From positions 620,001 through 684,000 of the forward strand of contig NZ_CP119989.1 of assembly GCF_029338555.1 (NCBI RefSeq): a stretch of DNA of 64,000 nucleotides, written 5' to 3'. Shown here in pieces: positions 8,829 to 17,356 of the stretch. The position numbers and the translations under genes are program-made. The DNA is from Halobaculum marinum (GTDB lineage: Archaea; Halobacteriota; Halobacteria; Halobacteriales; Haloferacaceae). Under the pieces are notes generated by a model. The model did no database searches. It was not told the origin of the DNA and saw nothing but the letters and a program-made list of their open reading frames with translations. Every line of letters begins with the position of its first letter. Position 1 is the stretch's first letter.

Positions 8829-10202
8829 ATGTCCGATCACTGGTCCCGGCGCCGAGCGCTCGCGGCCGCGGGCGCGACGCTGGTCGCCGGCTGTGCGGGC
8901 TCGCCTCCCTCCGCGGGCTCGGCTGGCGACGCCGCCGACGGCGGCGACCCGACCGAGAACGCCACCCCGACGCCGGAGCCGACGCCCGTCCCCGAGCCAG
9001 ACACGTCGTTCGAGCCACGCGAGTGGACCGCCCCCACCGACGCCCCCTCCCCTGACGTCGAACGGACGGTGCTCGTTGAGAACCTCGAGATTCCGTGGGA
9101 CATCTCCGTCGCGTCGAACGGCGACCTGTTCGTCACCGAGCGCGTCGGCCGCGTCAGCCGCTTCGCCGGCGGCGACCTCGACACCGTGTTCGCCCCCGGC
9201 GACGCCATCGACGCCGAGGCCATCCCGCAGAGCCAGACCGAACAGCAGTGGTGGGTGAAAGGCGGCGAGGGCGGCACCCTCGGCGTCGCAGTCCACCCCA
9301 ACTACCCCGACGTGGAGGTGCTGTACGTCTACTACACCGCCGACACCGACGACGGGAAGCGCAACCGCGTCTCCCGGTTCGACCTGTCGGCGTCCGATCC
9401 GGCGGCCAGCGAGCAGGTCGTCGTCGGCGACATGGCGGCCAACAAGTTCCACAACGGCGGCCGGATCGCGTTCGGCCCCGAGGGCTACCTGTGGGTCACG
9501 ACCGGCGACGCCGGCGAGGACCCACTGGCGGCTGACCCCGGCGAACTCCCCGGGTCGGTGCTGCGCGTCACGGTCAACGGCGAGCCGGCCCCCGACAACC
9601 CCGACATCGACGGCGGCGACCCGCGGGTGTTCACGTACGGCCACCGCAACCCGCAGGGACTCGTCTGGCTCCCGGACGGCACGCCCGTCATCAACGAGCA
9701 CGGCCCCGCCGGTCGCGACGAGGTGAACCGCCTCGTCCCCGGCGGCTTCTACGGCTGGCCGGAGACGCGGACCGCCGACCAGTACCGCGCGCTCCCCGCC
9801 GACAGCGACGTGCGGCGTCCGCTGGCCAACACCCAGCGGGGCGGCTGGGCGCCCACCGGCTCGCTGTTCTACACCGGCGACGCCGTCCCCTCGTGGCGCA
9901 ACCGGATGCTGATCGGCGGCCTGCGGAGCCAGCAACTGGTCGTGCTCACGCTGTCGCCGCCCGGTGCCGAGTTGCCGCCCGTCGGCGAGGGTCGTCGCTT
10001 CGACGCTGACTGGATGGACGACGCGTACACCGCCACCGCTCACCCGCTGTTGAAAGACGAGTTCGGACGCATCCGACACGTCGAACAGGGCGTGGACGGC
10101 GAGTTGTACCTGATCACCTCCAACCGCGACGGTCGCTCCGGGAAGGGCGGGTTCCCGAAGGACAACCACGACGTGCTGGTGAAGCTGGAGGCGACCGAAT
10201 GA
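8829..10202 (+). CDS. PQQ-dependent sugar dehydrogenase-like lipoprotein (GSDH fold)
   Basis: 457 residues from the ATG at 8829. An upstream GTG frame was rejected because the Tat signal starts at this ATG: SRRRALAAAGATLVAGC is a twin-arginine signal plus lipobox, so the mature protein is a lipid-anchored extracellular protein. The body is a six-bladed propeller of the glucose/sorbosone dehydrogenase family, with LWVTTGDAGED, FTYGHRNPQGLVW, INEHGPAGRDEVN and the C-terminal DGELYLITSNRDGR. Family members oxidise sugars using PQQ; whether this organism makes PQQ is unknown, so the cofactor is inferred. It overlaps the next gene by 4 nt. Confidence 0.85.
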   Translation: MSDHWSRRRALAAAGATLVAGCAGSPPSAGSAGDAADGGDPTENATPTPEPTPVPEPDTSFEPREWTAPTDAPSPDVERTVLVENLEIPWDISVASNGDLFVTERVGRVSRFAGGDLDTVFAPGDAIDAEAIPQSQTEQQWWVKGGEGGTLGVAVHPNYPDVEVLYVYYTADTDDGKRNRVSRFDLSASDPAASEQVVVGDMAANKFHNGGRIAFGPEGYLWVTTGDAGEDPLAADPGELPGSVLRVTVNGEPAPDNPDIDGGDPRVFTYGHRNPQGLVWLPDGTPVINEHGPAGRDEVNRLVPGGFYGWPETRTADQYRALPADSDVRRPLANTQRGGWAPTGSLFYTGDAVPSWRNRMLIGGLRSQQLVVLTLSPPGAELPPVGEGRRFDADWMDDAYTATAHPLLKDEFGRIRHVEQGVDGELYLITSNRDGRSGKGGFPKDNHDVLVKLEATE

Positions 10203-11632
10203 GCCGCTCTCGCTCGCGCACCGCCGCTGCGCTCGTCGTCGCAGTCGTCTTCGCACTCGCAGTCGCGGCAGTCGCCCCGGCAGTGGGTGCGTCGTCGGCA
10301 CTCGGCGGGCAGTCTGCGCCAGCAGCCCAGTCGCAGTCGCTCAACCCCTGCGTCGGCACGGTCGACGCCGAGCGCGCGCCCGACACGACGACGCTCGTCT
10401 CGGTGCAGGGCGCCCGCGGCGGCGGCAAGACGGCGGCGCTGCTGTTCGGCGTCGCCCCGAACGGCTCGGTCGTCGGCGTCCACAACGACTCCGCCGACGG
10501 GCGCTGGTGGTCGTACGACGTCGACCCGCTCCCGAACGGCGAACTGCTGATGGCGACGACGGAGCCTGGGATCACCGTCGTCGAACGCATCGACCCCGCG
10601 ACCGGCGAGAACACCGAGGTCACGCGCCTCCAGAACGTCGAGGACGCCCACGACGTCGACTACCTCGGCGACGGCGAGTTCGCCACCGTCGACAAGGGTG
10701 ACGAGCGCAACCGCGTGCTGATCTACGACCAGTCGGGTGAGATCGTCTGGCAGTGGCGCTTCGACGAGCACACCGACCAGTTCCCCAAGGACGGCGGCGG
10801 CCCCTACGGCGAGGACTGGACCCACGTCAACGACGTCGACCAGATCGGCAACGACACGCTGCTCGTGTCCGTCCGCAACTTCGACCAGGTGATCGCCATC
10901 GACCGCGACACCAAGGAGATCGAGTGGACGCTCGGCGCGGACGACGACTACGACGTGCTGAACGAGCAGCACAACCCCGACTACCTCCGCGGTGAGGACG
11001 GCACCCCGACGGTGTTGGTCGCCGACTCCGAGAACGACCGCGTCGTCGAGTACGCCCGGACCGCCGACGGCGACTGGGAGCGCACGTGGGTGCTGGAGGG
11101 CGGCGGCCTCCACGAACCGCGCGACGCCGACCGCCTCCCCAACGGCAACACGCTCGTCACCGACCGCCGCGGTCACCGCGTCGTCGAGGTGACGCCCCGC
11201 GGCACCGTCGTCTGGGAGTTCTACACGCCGTGGCAGCCGTACGACGCCGAACGCGTCGGCACCGACCGCGGCTCCTCCGGCCCGACCATGCGGCAGGTCG
11301 GCGCCGAGGGGAGCCACGAGGTGACCGGCAGCGCCGACTTCGACACCGCCGACATCGAGGCGTGCTACGCGTACCTCACGAGCTACGAGGGGAGTCGGCT
11401 CGTCCCCGACGACGAACTGTGGGGCACCGGCGGCGACCTGTTCGACGCCGAGGACGCGACGCCCGGCGACGGCGGGTCTGCCACCACCGGCGACGACGGC
11501 ACCGACGACCGGGCGTGGACGACAGTCCCCGACGAGTCGGCAGTCGACATCCCCGGCTTCGGCGTCGGCGCGGCGCTGACGGCGCTGGCGACGACGCTGG
11601 CGGCGCTCGTGGTCGTGTTGCGACGGCGGTGA
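10199..11632 (+). CDS. Arylsulfotransferase-like surface protein with PGF-type C-terminal tail
   Basis: 477 residues with a Sec signal (AALVVAVVFALAVAAVAPAVGA) and a beta-propeller of the arylsulfotransferase (ASST) family. Repeats such as GDGEFATVDKG, GNDTLLVSVRNF and NGNTLVTDRRGHRVVEVT are visible. The C-terminus VDIPGFGVGAALTALATT plus a hydrophobic run and RRR matches the PGF-CTERM pattern recognised by archaeosortase A, suggesting cleavage and lipid attachment. ASST homologues transfer sulfate between aryl groups, but many propeller proteins of this family are uncharacterised. It is translationally coupled (ATGA) to the sugar dehydrogenase gene. Confidence 0.78.
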   Translation: MSRSRSRTAAALVVAVVFALAVAAVAPAVGASSALGGQSAPAAQSQSLNPCVGTVDAERAPDTTTLVSVQGARGGGKTAALLFGVAPNGSVVGVHNDSADGRWWSYDVDPLPNGELLMATTEPGITVVERIDPATGENTEVTRLQNVEDAHDVDYLGDGEFATVDKGDERNRVLIYDQSGEIVWQWRFDEHTDQFPKDGGGPYGEDWTHVNDVDQIGNDTLLVSVRNFDQVIAIDRDTKEIEWTLGADDDYDVLNEQHNPDYLRGEDGTPTVLVADSENDRVVEYARTADGDWERTWVLEGGGLHEPRDADRLPNGNTLVTDRRGHRVVEVTPRGTVVWEFYTPWQPYDAERVGTDRGSSGPTMRQVGAEGSHEVTGSADFDTADIEACYAYLTSYEGSRLVPDDELWGTGGDLFDAEDATPGDGGSATTGDDGTDDRAWTTVPDESAVDIPGFGVGAALTALATTLAALVVVLRRR

Positions 11633-11797
11633 GCGGCGCGCGCGCCACACTCCGTCACTGACCCACCGTCCGCGATTCCCTCCAAGACCCACCGTTCGCA
11701 CCTCGCGCCGTGACTTCCACCATACTTCGCGCCGTGACTCGCGCGGTCACCACCGTTCGTGTCGCACGCACCGAGTCGGCGACGCCGAACCGCGCGC
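11633..11797. other. Convergent intergenic region with short direct repeats
   Basis: Between convergent genes. GACCCACCGT occurs twice (near 11660 and 11688) and CGCGCCGTGACT twice (near 11706 and 11731). No gene was seen; it probably holds both transcription terminators. Confidence 0.35.
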
Positions 11798-12763
11798 TCA
11801 CCTGAACCGATCTAACCCCGCCTGCCGGTCGACGACGCCCGGCGGGTCGTGCACCCACGGCGTCCGTGCGTCCCGGAGCGCCGCCGCGTCTCCGTCGTCG
11901 GCGACCGACTCGCCCGGCGCCCACCCGGGGCACGACTGTCCGCACTCGCTCGCGGGGTCGACGACGCGCTCGAAGTGGGCGCAGTGGGGTCGACCGTCGC
12001 CGTCGGCCGCGCAGTTCGCGCAGTCGGGGAACGCGAACGTCCGCCACCCCTTCCCGTAGGCGCGCTCGGCGATCCGGCGGCGCTTGCGAGCCTTCTCGTC
12101 GGGACTCACCAGCGCCACGTCCGTCCGCCCGGGGTGCTCGGTGAGCAGTTCGACGCCCGGCGCCGTGGGGTCAAGCGGCGTCGCCTCGCGCACCACTTCC
12201 CGCTCGCCGGTGTCGGGGTGGAAGCGCCAGACGCCGACCGCCTCGGGGATGCGGTTCAGGTGCGCGCCGGTGACGTGACTCTCCGTCGCGAGCACGACGC
12301 GGTCGAACAGCGCGAGGCTCGCGTCGACCCGCAGTTGTCGCTGCAGGTCACCCGGTCGGCCGAGGTCGGGCTTGTTCTCGATGGCGACCAACTCGGCGAC
12401 CCAGTCGTCGGGGTAGCGCGTCGCCTTCCGCACGTACCGCGTTCCGCCGCGGCGCTCCTCGGCGAAGAAGCCGCAGTCGACGGCGGCGTCGGCGACGCCG
12501 CGGGCGCGGTCCGGGTGGGCGTCGACCGCGCGGGCGACGGGCATCGCCTCGCCGACGCCGACGGGTGCCTCGACCGCCGCGGGCGGGATGGTCCGGTCGG
12601 TGATCCGCGCGCGGTCGTCGAACTCCGGGCCGGGGACGAGGCCGACGACGTCGACGACGCGGCTCCCCGGCGCGGCGACGGCGCCGCCGAGTTGGCGTGC
12701 GAGCACCCAGTCGGTCGCCCGTTCGAGGTGGGCACACAGCGCCAACTCGAACGCGAACTCCAT
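11798..12763 (-). CDS. DUF5787 protein, candidate PD-(D/E)XK nuclease with Cys cluster
   Basis: 321 residues, matching the haloarchaeal family I know as DUF5787. The centre holds a pattern compatible with a restriction-like nuclease: D38 in RVVDVVG, the E-x-K of AIENKPD (E129, K131), then Q142 in LQRQLRVDASL. The C-terminus carries five cysteines (about 248, 251, 261, 274, 278; CANC, then C, then CGQSC), resembling the Fe-S cluster of Cas4/AddB-type nucleases. No function has been shown as far as I know; the nuclease idea is inferred. Cytoplasmic, monocistronic, convergent with the ASST-like gene. Confidence 0.7.
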   Translation of the reverse strand: MEFAFELALCAHLERATDWVLARQLGGAVAAPGSRVVDVVGLVPGPEFDDRARITDRTIPPAAVEAPVGVGEAMPVARAVDAHPDRARGVADAAVDCGFFAEERRGGTRYVRKATRYPDDWVAELVAIENKPDLGRPGDLQRQLRVDASLALFDRVVLATESHVTGAHLNRIPEAVGVWRFHPDTGEREVVREATPLDPTAPGVELLTEHPGRTDVALVSPDEKARKRRRIAERAYGKGWRTFAFPDCANCAADGDGRPHCAHFERVVDPASECGQSCPGWAPGESVADDGDAAALRDARTPWVHDPPGVVDRQAGLDRFR

Positions 12764-12901
12764 ACCCGACCGGGGGACCCGACGGGCAAAAGCGCTCGCA
12801 CGCGGGCGCCAACGTCCGCCGCCTCAGCCGACTGATCCCGGAGTATCGACCTTGATACCCGCGACGATGCGGTTTTGTCCCCCGGTCCCTGCGCGACGAT
12901 C

Positions 12902-13669
12902 ATGGATAGACGCCGATTCCTCGCCGGCGCCGCGGCGGCGGGCGTCGCCGGACTCGCCGGGTGCGGAACCGCCTCGGGCGCGATCAGACCGCCCGAGTTG
13001 CCGAAGCGACGACTGGACGAGGGTGGGTGGGAACGCACCACCGCCGACACCGAGGAGGTGTTCTCGCGGACGGTCGCGGGGACCGACGTGTCCGCGACCG
13101 CCGTGACGCGCGTGTTCGACGACGTCGCGCTCCGGTCGGACGTGAGCGAAAAGACGCTCGGCGCGCTCGACGCACCGCTGTCGAACTTCTTCGCCGCCCG
13201 GATCGCGTTCACGCCCAACCTCGCGGACGTGCCGATCGAGTCCGCCCGCGAGGAGTTGGCCGCCCGCGCCGGCGAGGTCGCCGCGGGACAGTTCGAAGCC
13301 CAACTGGAGGCCGCCGGCTTGAGTGACGTGTCCGCCAGCGACGGGGGGACGCTCACGGTCGAGACAGGTGAGGAGGCCAGTCTCACCGCCTACAACGCGG
13401 CGTTCGAGTTCGACGCCATCTCCTTCGAGGTGCGCGGCGAGACGATCACCATCGAGGGCGGCAGCGTCGACGTCGAGGGACTGCTCGCGACGTGGGTCCA
13501 CGACGGCGGTCTCCTCCTCTCTGGCGGCGCCTACCCCGCCGAGAACTTCGCGCGGACCGTCGAGAAGGAACTCTCCGACGCGATCACCGTCTCCGTCGAC
13601 GTGGACCTCGGACTCGAACCGGAGACGTACGCCGAGGAGGTCACGGGCCTCCTCAAGCGCGTCGAGTAG
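12902..13669 (+). CDS. DUF6517 family Tat lipoprotein
   Basis: 255 residues from the ATG at 12902. MDRRRFLAGAAAAGVAGLAGC is a twin-arginine signal ending in a lipobox Cys, which fixes this start over one 27 nt upstream. The rest is alpha/beta without recognised catalytic motifs; the family (DUF6517) is a haloarchaeal secreted lipoprotein of unknown role. It is divergent from the DUF5787 gene, with about 140 nt between their starts. Confidence 0.75.
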   Translation: MDRRRFLAGAAAAGVAGLAGCGTASGAIRPPELPKRRLDEGGWERTTADTEEVFSRTVAGTDVSATAVTRVFDDVALRSDVSEKTLGALDAPLSNFFAARIAFTPNLADVPIESAREELAARAGEVAAGQFEAQLEAAGLSDVSASDGGTLTVETGEEASLTAYNAAFEFDAISFEVRGETITIEGGSVDVEGLLATWVHDGGLLLSGGAYPAENFARTVEKELSDAITVSVDVDLGLEPETYAEEVTGLLKRVE

Positions 13670-13759
13670 GACCGCTCGGCTTCCGTCGACGGGCCGAACC
13701 ACCCCGCGCGGACCGCCGGATGCACAAGCGGTTAGTCGCCCCCCGCCGATCCGCCGCGT

Positions 13760-14986
13760 GTGCGAACAACTGACGCATTCGTCGCCCTGCGGTGTGTCGA
13801 CTGCGACGCCCGACACGACCCCGCGACGGTGACCCACCGCTGCCCCGACTGCGGCGGTATCACCGACCCGGAGTACGACCTCGACGCCGTGGACCTCTCG
13901 CGCGAGGAACTCGAATCCCGCCCGTTCGACTCGCTGTGGCGCTACGAGGAACTGCTCCCGTTCCCCCGCGAGGCGGCGGTCTCGATGGGCGAGGGCGCCA
14001 CGCCGCTCGTGGAGTGTCCCACCCTCGCCGACCGGATGGGCGTCGGCGCCGTCTACGTCAAAGACGAGGGGCGCAACCCCACGGGGACGTTCAAGGACCG
14101 CGGGCAGACCGGCGCCGTCACCGCCGCCGTCGAACACGGCGCCGACGCCATCGCGCTCAACAGCGCCGGCAACGCGGGGCAGGCCGCCGCAGCGTACGCC
14201 GCCCGTGCGGGCCTCGACTCGCACGTGTTCCTCCCCGACCGCGCCGGCTTCACCCAGAAGGCGATGACGGAGGTGCACGGCGGCGACCTCCGGATCGCCA
14301 AAGGTGAGATCACCGACGCCGGCGCGGAGTACGCCGCGACGATGGAGCAGGGCGCGGAGGGCGCCGACGCCGGGTGGTACTCGACGAAGACGTTCGTCAC
14401 GCCGTACCGCCACGACGTGAAGAAGACGATGGCGTACGAGACGATCGAGCAACTCGACTGGGACGTGCCCGACGCCGTCGTCTACCCGACCGGCGGCGGC
14501 GTCGGCCTCGTCGGGATGCACAAGGCCGCCACCGAGTTCCGCGAGTTGGGCTTCACCGACTCGCTGCCGGGGATGTACGCCGCGCAGGCGGAGGGCTGTG
14601 CGCCGGTCGTTCGCGCGTGGGACGAGGGCGCCGACGCACACGAGGCGTGGGAAGAGATCACCACCGTCTGCAACGGGATCGCCGTGCCGGACCCGGGCGC
14701 CTCGCCGTGGATCCTCGACGCGATCGAGGAGTCCGGCGGCGGCGCCGTCGCCACGAGCGACGAGGCGATCCTCGACGCCGCGATCGAAGTCGCCCGCACC
14801 GAGGGGATCGAAGTCGGTGCGACGTGCGCGTCGGCGGTGTCGGGCGCGTTCGAGTTGGCCGAACGCGGCGAGTTCGGCCCCGACGACACGGTGGTCCTGC
14901 TCAACACCGGCGCGGGGAACAAGGACGTCGACACCCTGCGGAGCCACCTCGGTGCGCGCGAGGAGGCGGCGGACGAGGCCGCCTGA
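13760..14986 (+). CDS. thrC: Threonine synthase
   Basis: 408 residues starting at GTG. The N-terminus carries a zinc ribbon (CVDCDARH and CPDCGG), typical of archaeal threonine synthase. The PLP-binding Lys is in PTGTFKDRGQ (about residue 110), followed by ALNSAGNAGQAAAAYA and the phosphate-binding glycine stretch PTGGGVGLVG. It converts O-phospho-homoserine to threonine in the cytoplasm. Full length. The PLP beta-family also includes cysteate synthase, but the zinc ribbon and overall match favour ThrC. Confidence 0.9.
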   Translation: MRTTDAFVALRCVDCDARHDPATVTHRCPDCGGITDPEYDLDAVDLSREELESRPFDSLWRYEELLPFPREAAVSMGEGATPLVECPTLADRMGVGAVYVKDEGRNPTGTFKDRGQTGAVTAAVEHGADAIALNSAGNAGQAAAAYAARAGLDSHVFLPDRAGFTQKAMTEVHGGDLRIAKGEITDAGAEYAATMEQGAEGADAGWYSTKTFVTPYRHDVKKTMAYETIEQLDWDVPDAVVYPTGGGVGLVGMHKAATEFRELGFTDSLPGMYAAQAEGCAPVVRAWDEGADAHEAWEEITTVCNGIAVPDPGASPWILDAIEESGGGAVATSDEAILDAAIEVARTEGIEVGATCASAVSGAFELAERGEFGPDDTVVLLNTGAGNKDVDTLRSHLGAREEAADEAA

Positions 14987-15107
14987 CTGCGACTCGCCGG
15001 GGCGAAGCCTCTTCACCGAAGCCGGGACCAGTCGGTCGCGATGTAGCCTGTCACCGCCGCTCCGACCTGTTCGCCACACAGCCACGGCTCAGGGGTGTAG
15101 ATCGGGC

Positions 15108-15162
15108 GGCTCGGGTGAATCCCTCGTCACACGGGGCTCGGTGGGGGTAACCCTCGTCACGG
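15108..15162 (+). repeat. Tandem pair of imperfect ~27-nt direct repeats
   Basis: GGCTCGGGTGAATCCCTCGT.. at 15108-15134 is followed directly by GGCTCGGTGGGGGTAACCCT.. at 15135-15162; both end in CCCTCGTCAC plus CGG or GG. They sit in the intergenic region between thrC and the NUDIX-eIF2B gene (convergent), so a terminator or processing role is possible. Confidence 0.45.
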
Positions 15163-15194
15163 CCGCCCGGACGGACGTATCCGGTCGGCGCGTA

Positions 15195-16466
15195 TCACTC
15201 CTTCCCATCGTCGCCGTCGACCGCGCGGTCCCACTCGGCCTGTGCCCGGTGGACGGCGGCCGTCTCCCGCACCGCCGCCGCGTCGAGCACCCCGTCCTCG
15301 GTCACGACGGTCACCGCCTCCGCGGGCGCCCGGTCGAACAGGGGGGCGTACGTCGCCACCCCCTCTGGACCGTCGAAGTCGGCCCGCTCGGGGTGGAACG
15401 CGTCCGTCGGCGCCACCTTGTCACGAGCGGTCACCGCGTACACGGGGACGCCCTCGCGCGCCGCCGCCAGCGCCAGTCCGCGGGTGCCGACCTTGTTCGC
15501 CACCGAGCCGTCCGGGAACACGGCGTCGGCGCCGACCACGGCGGCGTCGACCCGGCCGGTCGCGAGCAGCGACGCGACCGCCGCGTCCGGCACCAGCGTC
15601 ACTGCACGGCCGTCGGCGGCCAGCGACGCGGCCACGTCGCGCCCTTCGCCGCCGGGGACGGACTCGGCGACGAACACCGGCCCGTCGAGGCGGTCGAGCG
15701 TCTCGGCGACCGTGCCCGACCGCGACAGCGTGAGCACCGCTGAGTCGGTGCCGTCGTCGCACTCCGAGAGCAGCGCCGCCGCCTCGCTCGCGGCCCGGTC
15801 GTCGGCGTCGACCGCCGCCGCGACGGCGTCGACGGCGCGGTCGCGGACCGCCGTCGGGGTCGCCGCCGCTTCTGCGAGCACCCGGTTCACCCGGGTCGCG
15901 AGCACGGTCATCCCCGGACGGGCGTCGCGGAGTCGCCGTGCCGTGTCTGCGAGGTCGTCCCACGACCCGTCAGCGAGTGCGAGCGCCGCGGCCTCGTCGC
16001 GCAGTGCCTCCAGTGCCCGGACGGAGACGAACGCCGACCCGTGGGTCCGATCCGCGGCGACGGTCTCGGGAGTGGGACCGACGGCGCGGTAGGCGTCCCA
16101 CAGCCGCGGCACCGTCTCGCGCGCCAGCATCGCGGTCGGCTGAACCCACTCCGTCGCCGCGAGTTCCTCGCTCGGGTCCACTGCGCGAGTCGCGCAGTCG
16201 AACAGGACCGGGTGGACCGTGAACGACCCCTCGGCGTCGTCGACGCGGACGGGGTCGCCGCGACGGACGAGCGTCAGCGCCGCCGCTTCGATGCCCGTCT
16301 CCTCACGCACCTCCCGACGCGCGTCGTCGAGACTGTCGTCGGGGTCGTCCTCGACGTAGCCGGAGACACCGGCCCAGCGTCCGGGGTAGGTGCTCGCGGT
16401 GTCGCTCCGCTTGACGAGCAGCACCGCGCCGCGACTCCGGAGGAACGCGGTGACGACGTGAGCCAT
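15195..16466 (-). CDS. NUDIX hydrolase fused to eIF-2B/ribose-1,5-bisphosphate isomerase-like domain
   Basis: 423 residues from the ATG at 16466; the longer frame up to 16841 has no homologous sequence. Residues 1-140 form a NUDIX domain with the REVREETGIE box. The remainder is an eIF-2B alpha/beta/delta-type Rossmann domain with VPDAAVASLLATGRVDAAVV, GADAVFPDGSVANKVGT and ARDKVAPTDAFHP, the last resembling R15P isomerase and MtnA relatives. In archaea this fold acts in nucleotide salvage through ribose-1,5-bisphosphate; a NUDIX partner could supply the phosphosugar or sanitise nucleotides. The precise reaction is unknown. Confidence 0.85.
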   Translation of the reverse strand: MAHVVTAFLRSRGAVLLVKRSDTASTYPGRWAGVSGYVEDDPDDSLDDARREVREETGIEAAALTLVRRGDPVRVDDAEGSFTVHPVLFDCATRAVDPSEELAATEWVQPTAMLARETVPRLWDAYRAVGPTPETVAADRTHGSAFVSVRALEALRDEAAALALADGSWDDLADTARRLRDARPGMTVLATRVNRVLAEAAATPTAVRDRAVDAVAAAVDADDRAASEAAALLSECDDGTDSAVLTLSRSGTVAETLDRLDGPVFVAESVPGGEGRDVAASLAADGRAVTLVPDAAVASLLATGRVDAAVVGADAVFPDGSVANKVGTRGLALAAAREGVPVYAVTARDKVAPTDAFHPERADFDGPEGVATYAPLFDRAPAEAVTVVTEDGVLDAAAVRETAAVHRAQAEWDRAVDGDDGKE

Positions 16467-16600
16467 GCGTTCCCTTCGCGGGTCGGGAACTTCGACGTGG
16501 CGGCGGGCGCCGTCGCGCCCGTCGCGACCGTCACGACACGAACACCGGCCACGTGTACCACCACCGGCGCGCTTTTGCGGGCGACGACCGCAGGGCGGGT

Positions 16601-17356
16601 ATGGAGCTATTCGCCGTCCCCGACCTGCCGGAGATTCGGGAAGGGGACGACCTCGCGGCGCTGATCCGCGACCGGGTCGACCTCCGGCCCGACGACGTGG
16701 TGTGCGTCGCCTCGACGGTCGTCTCGAAGGCCGAGGGTCGCGCGGTCGACCTCGCCGACTTCCCCGCCGGACCCCGCGCCCGCGAGATCGCCGCCAACTT
16801 GGAGGCAATCTCCGGGGACGAGAAGGACCCCCGCTTCGCACAGGCCGTGCTGGAGGAGTCGACGGAGGTGATCATGGAGGCCCCGTTCCTGCTCACCGAG
16901 ACGCGCTTCGGCCACGTCGGCGTCAACGCCGGCATCGACCGCTCGAACGTCCCCGGCCACGACCTGCTCCTCCTGCCGAAGCGCCCCTCGGAGTCGGCGG
17001 CGCGCATCCGCGAGGGCCTCCCGGCAGACCGCGTGCTCGTCACCGACACCTGCGGGCGCCCGTTCCGCCACGGACAGCGCGGCGTCGCCATCGGCTGGGC
17101 CGGCATGGCGCCCGCCCGCGACTGGCGCGGCGAGGGCGACCGCGACGGGCGCGAACTCGGCGTGACCGTCGAGAACGTCGCCGACGAACTCGCCGCCGCC
17201 GCCAACCTCGTCGCCGGCGAGGGCGACGATGGGACGCCGGTGGTCGTCGTCCGCGACTTCGAGTGGGGCGACCACGGCGAGTCGGACGCCCACTTCCGCG
17301 ACGTGGACGGCGACTTGATCCGCCAGGCGGTCCGGGGGTGGTCGTTCGATGGATAG
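16601..17356 (+). CDS. cofE: Coenzyme F420-0:L-glutamate ligase
   Basis: 251 residues from the ATG at 16601. The MELFAVPDLPEIREGDDLA opening, VVSKAEGRAVDL and the metal/GTP-binding block TDTCGRPFRHGQRGVAIGWA match CofE. It adds gamma-linked L-glutamate to F420-0 using GTP, completing the polyglutamate tail of F420. It overlaps mer by 8 nt, so cofactor synthesis and an F420-using enzyme are co-expressed. Confidence 0.92.
   Translation: MELFAVPDLPEIREGDDLAALIRDRVDLRPDDVVCVASTVVSKAEGRAVDLADFPAGPRAREIAANLEAISGDEKDPRFAQAVLEESTEVIMEAPFLLTETRFGHVGVNAGIDRSNVPGHDLLLLPKRPSESAARIREGLPADRVLVTDTCGRPFRHGQRGVAIGWAGMAPARDWRGEGDRDGRELGVTVENVADELAAAANLVAGEGDDGTPVVVVRDFEWGDHGESDAHFRDVDGDLIRQAVRGWSFDG

Noticed and set aside
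16467-16841. Extended N-terminus of the NUDIX-eIF2B gene
   Set aside because: The extra sequence is Arg/Pro-rich shadow sequence of the cofE gene; the NUDIX fold starts at the ATG at 16466.
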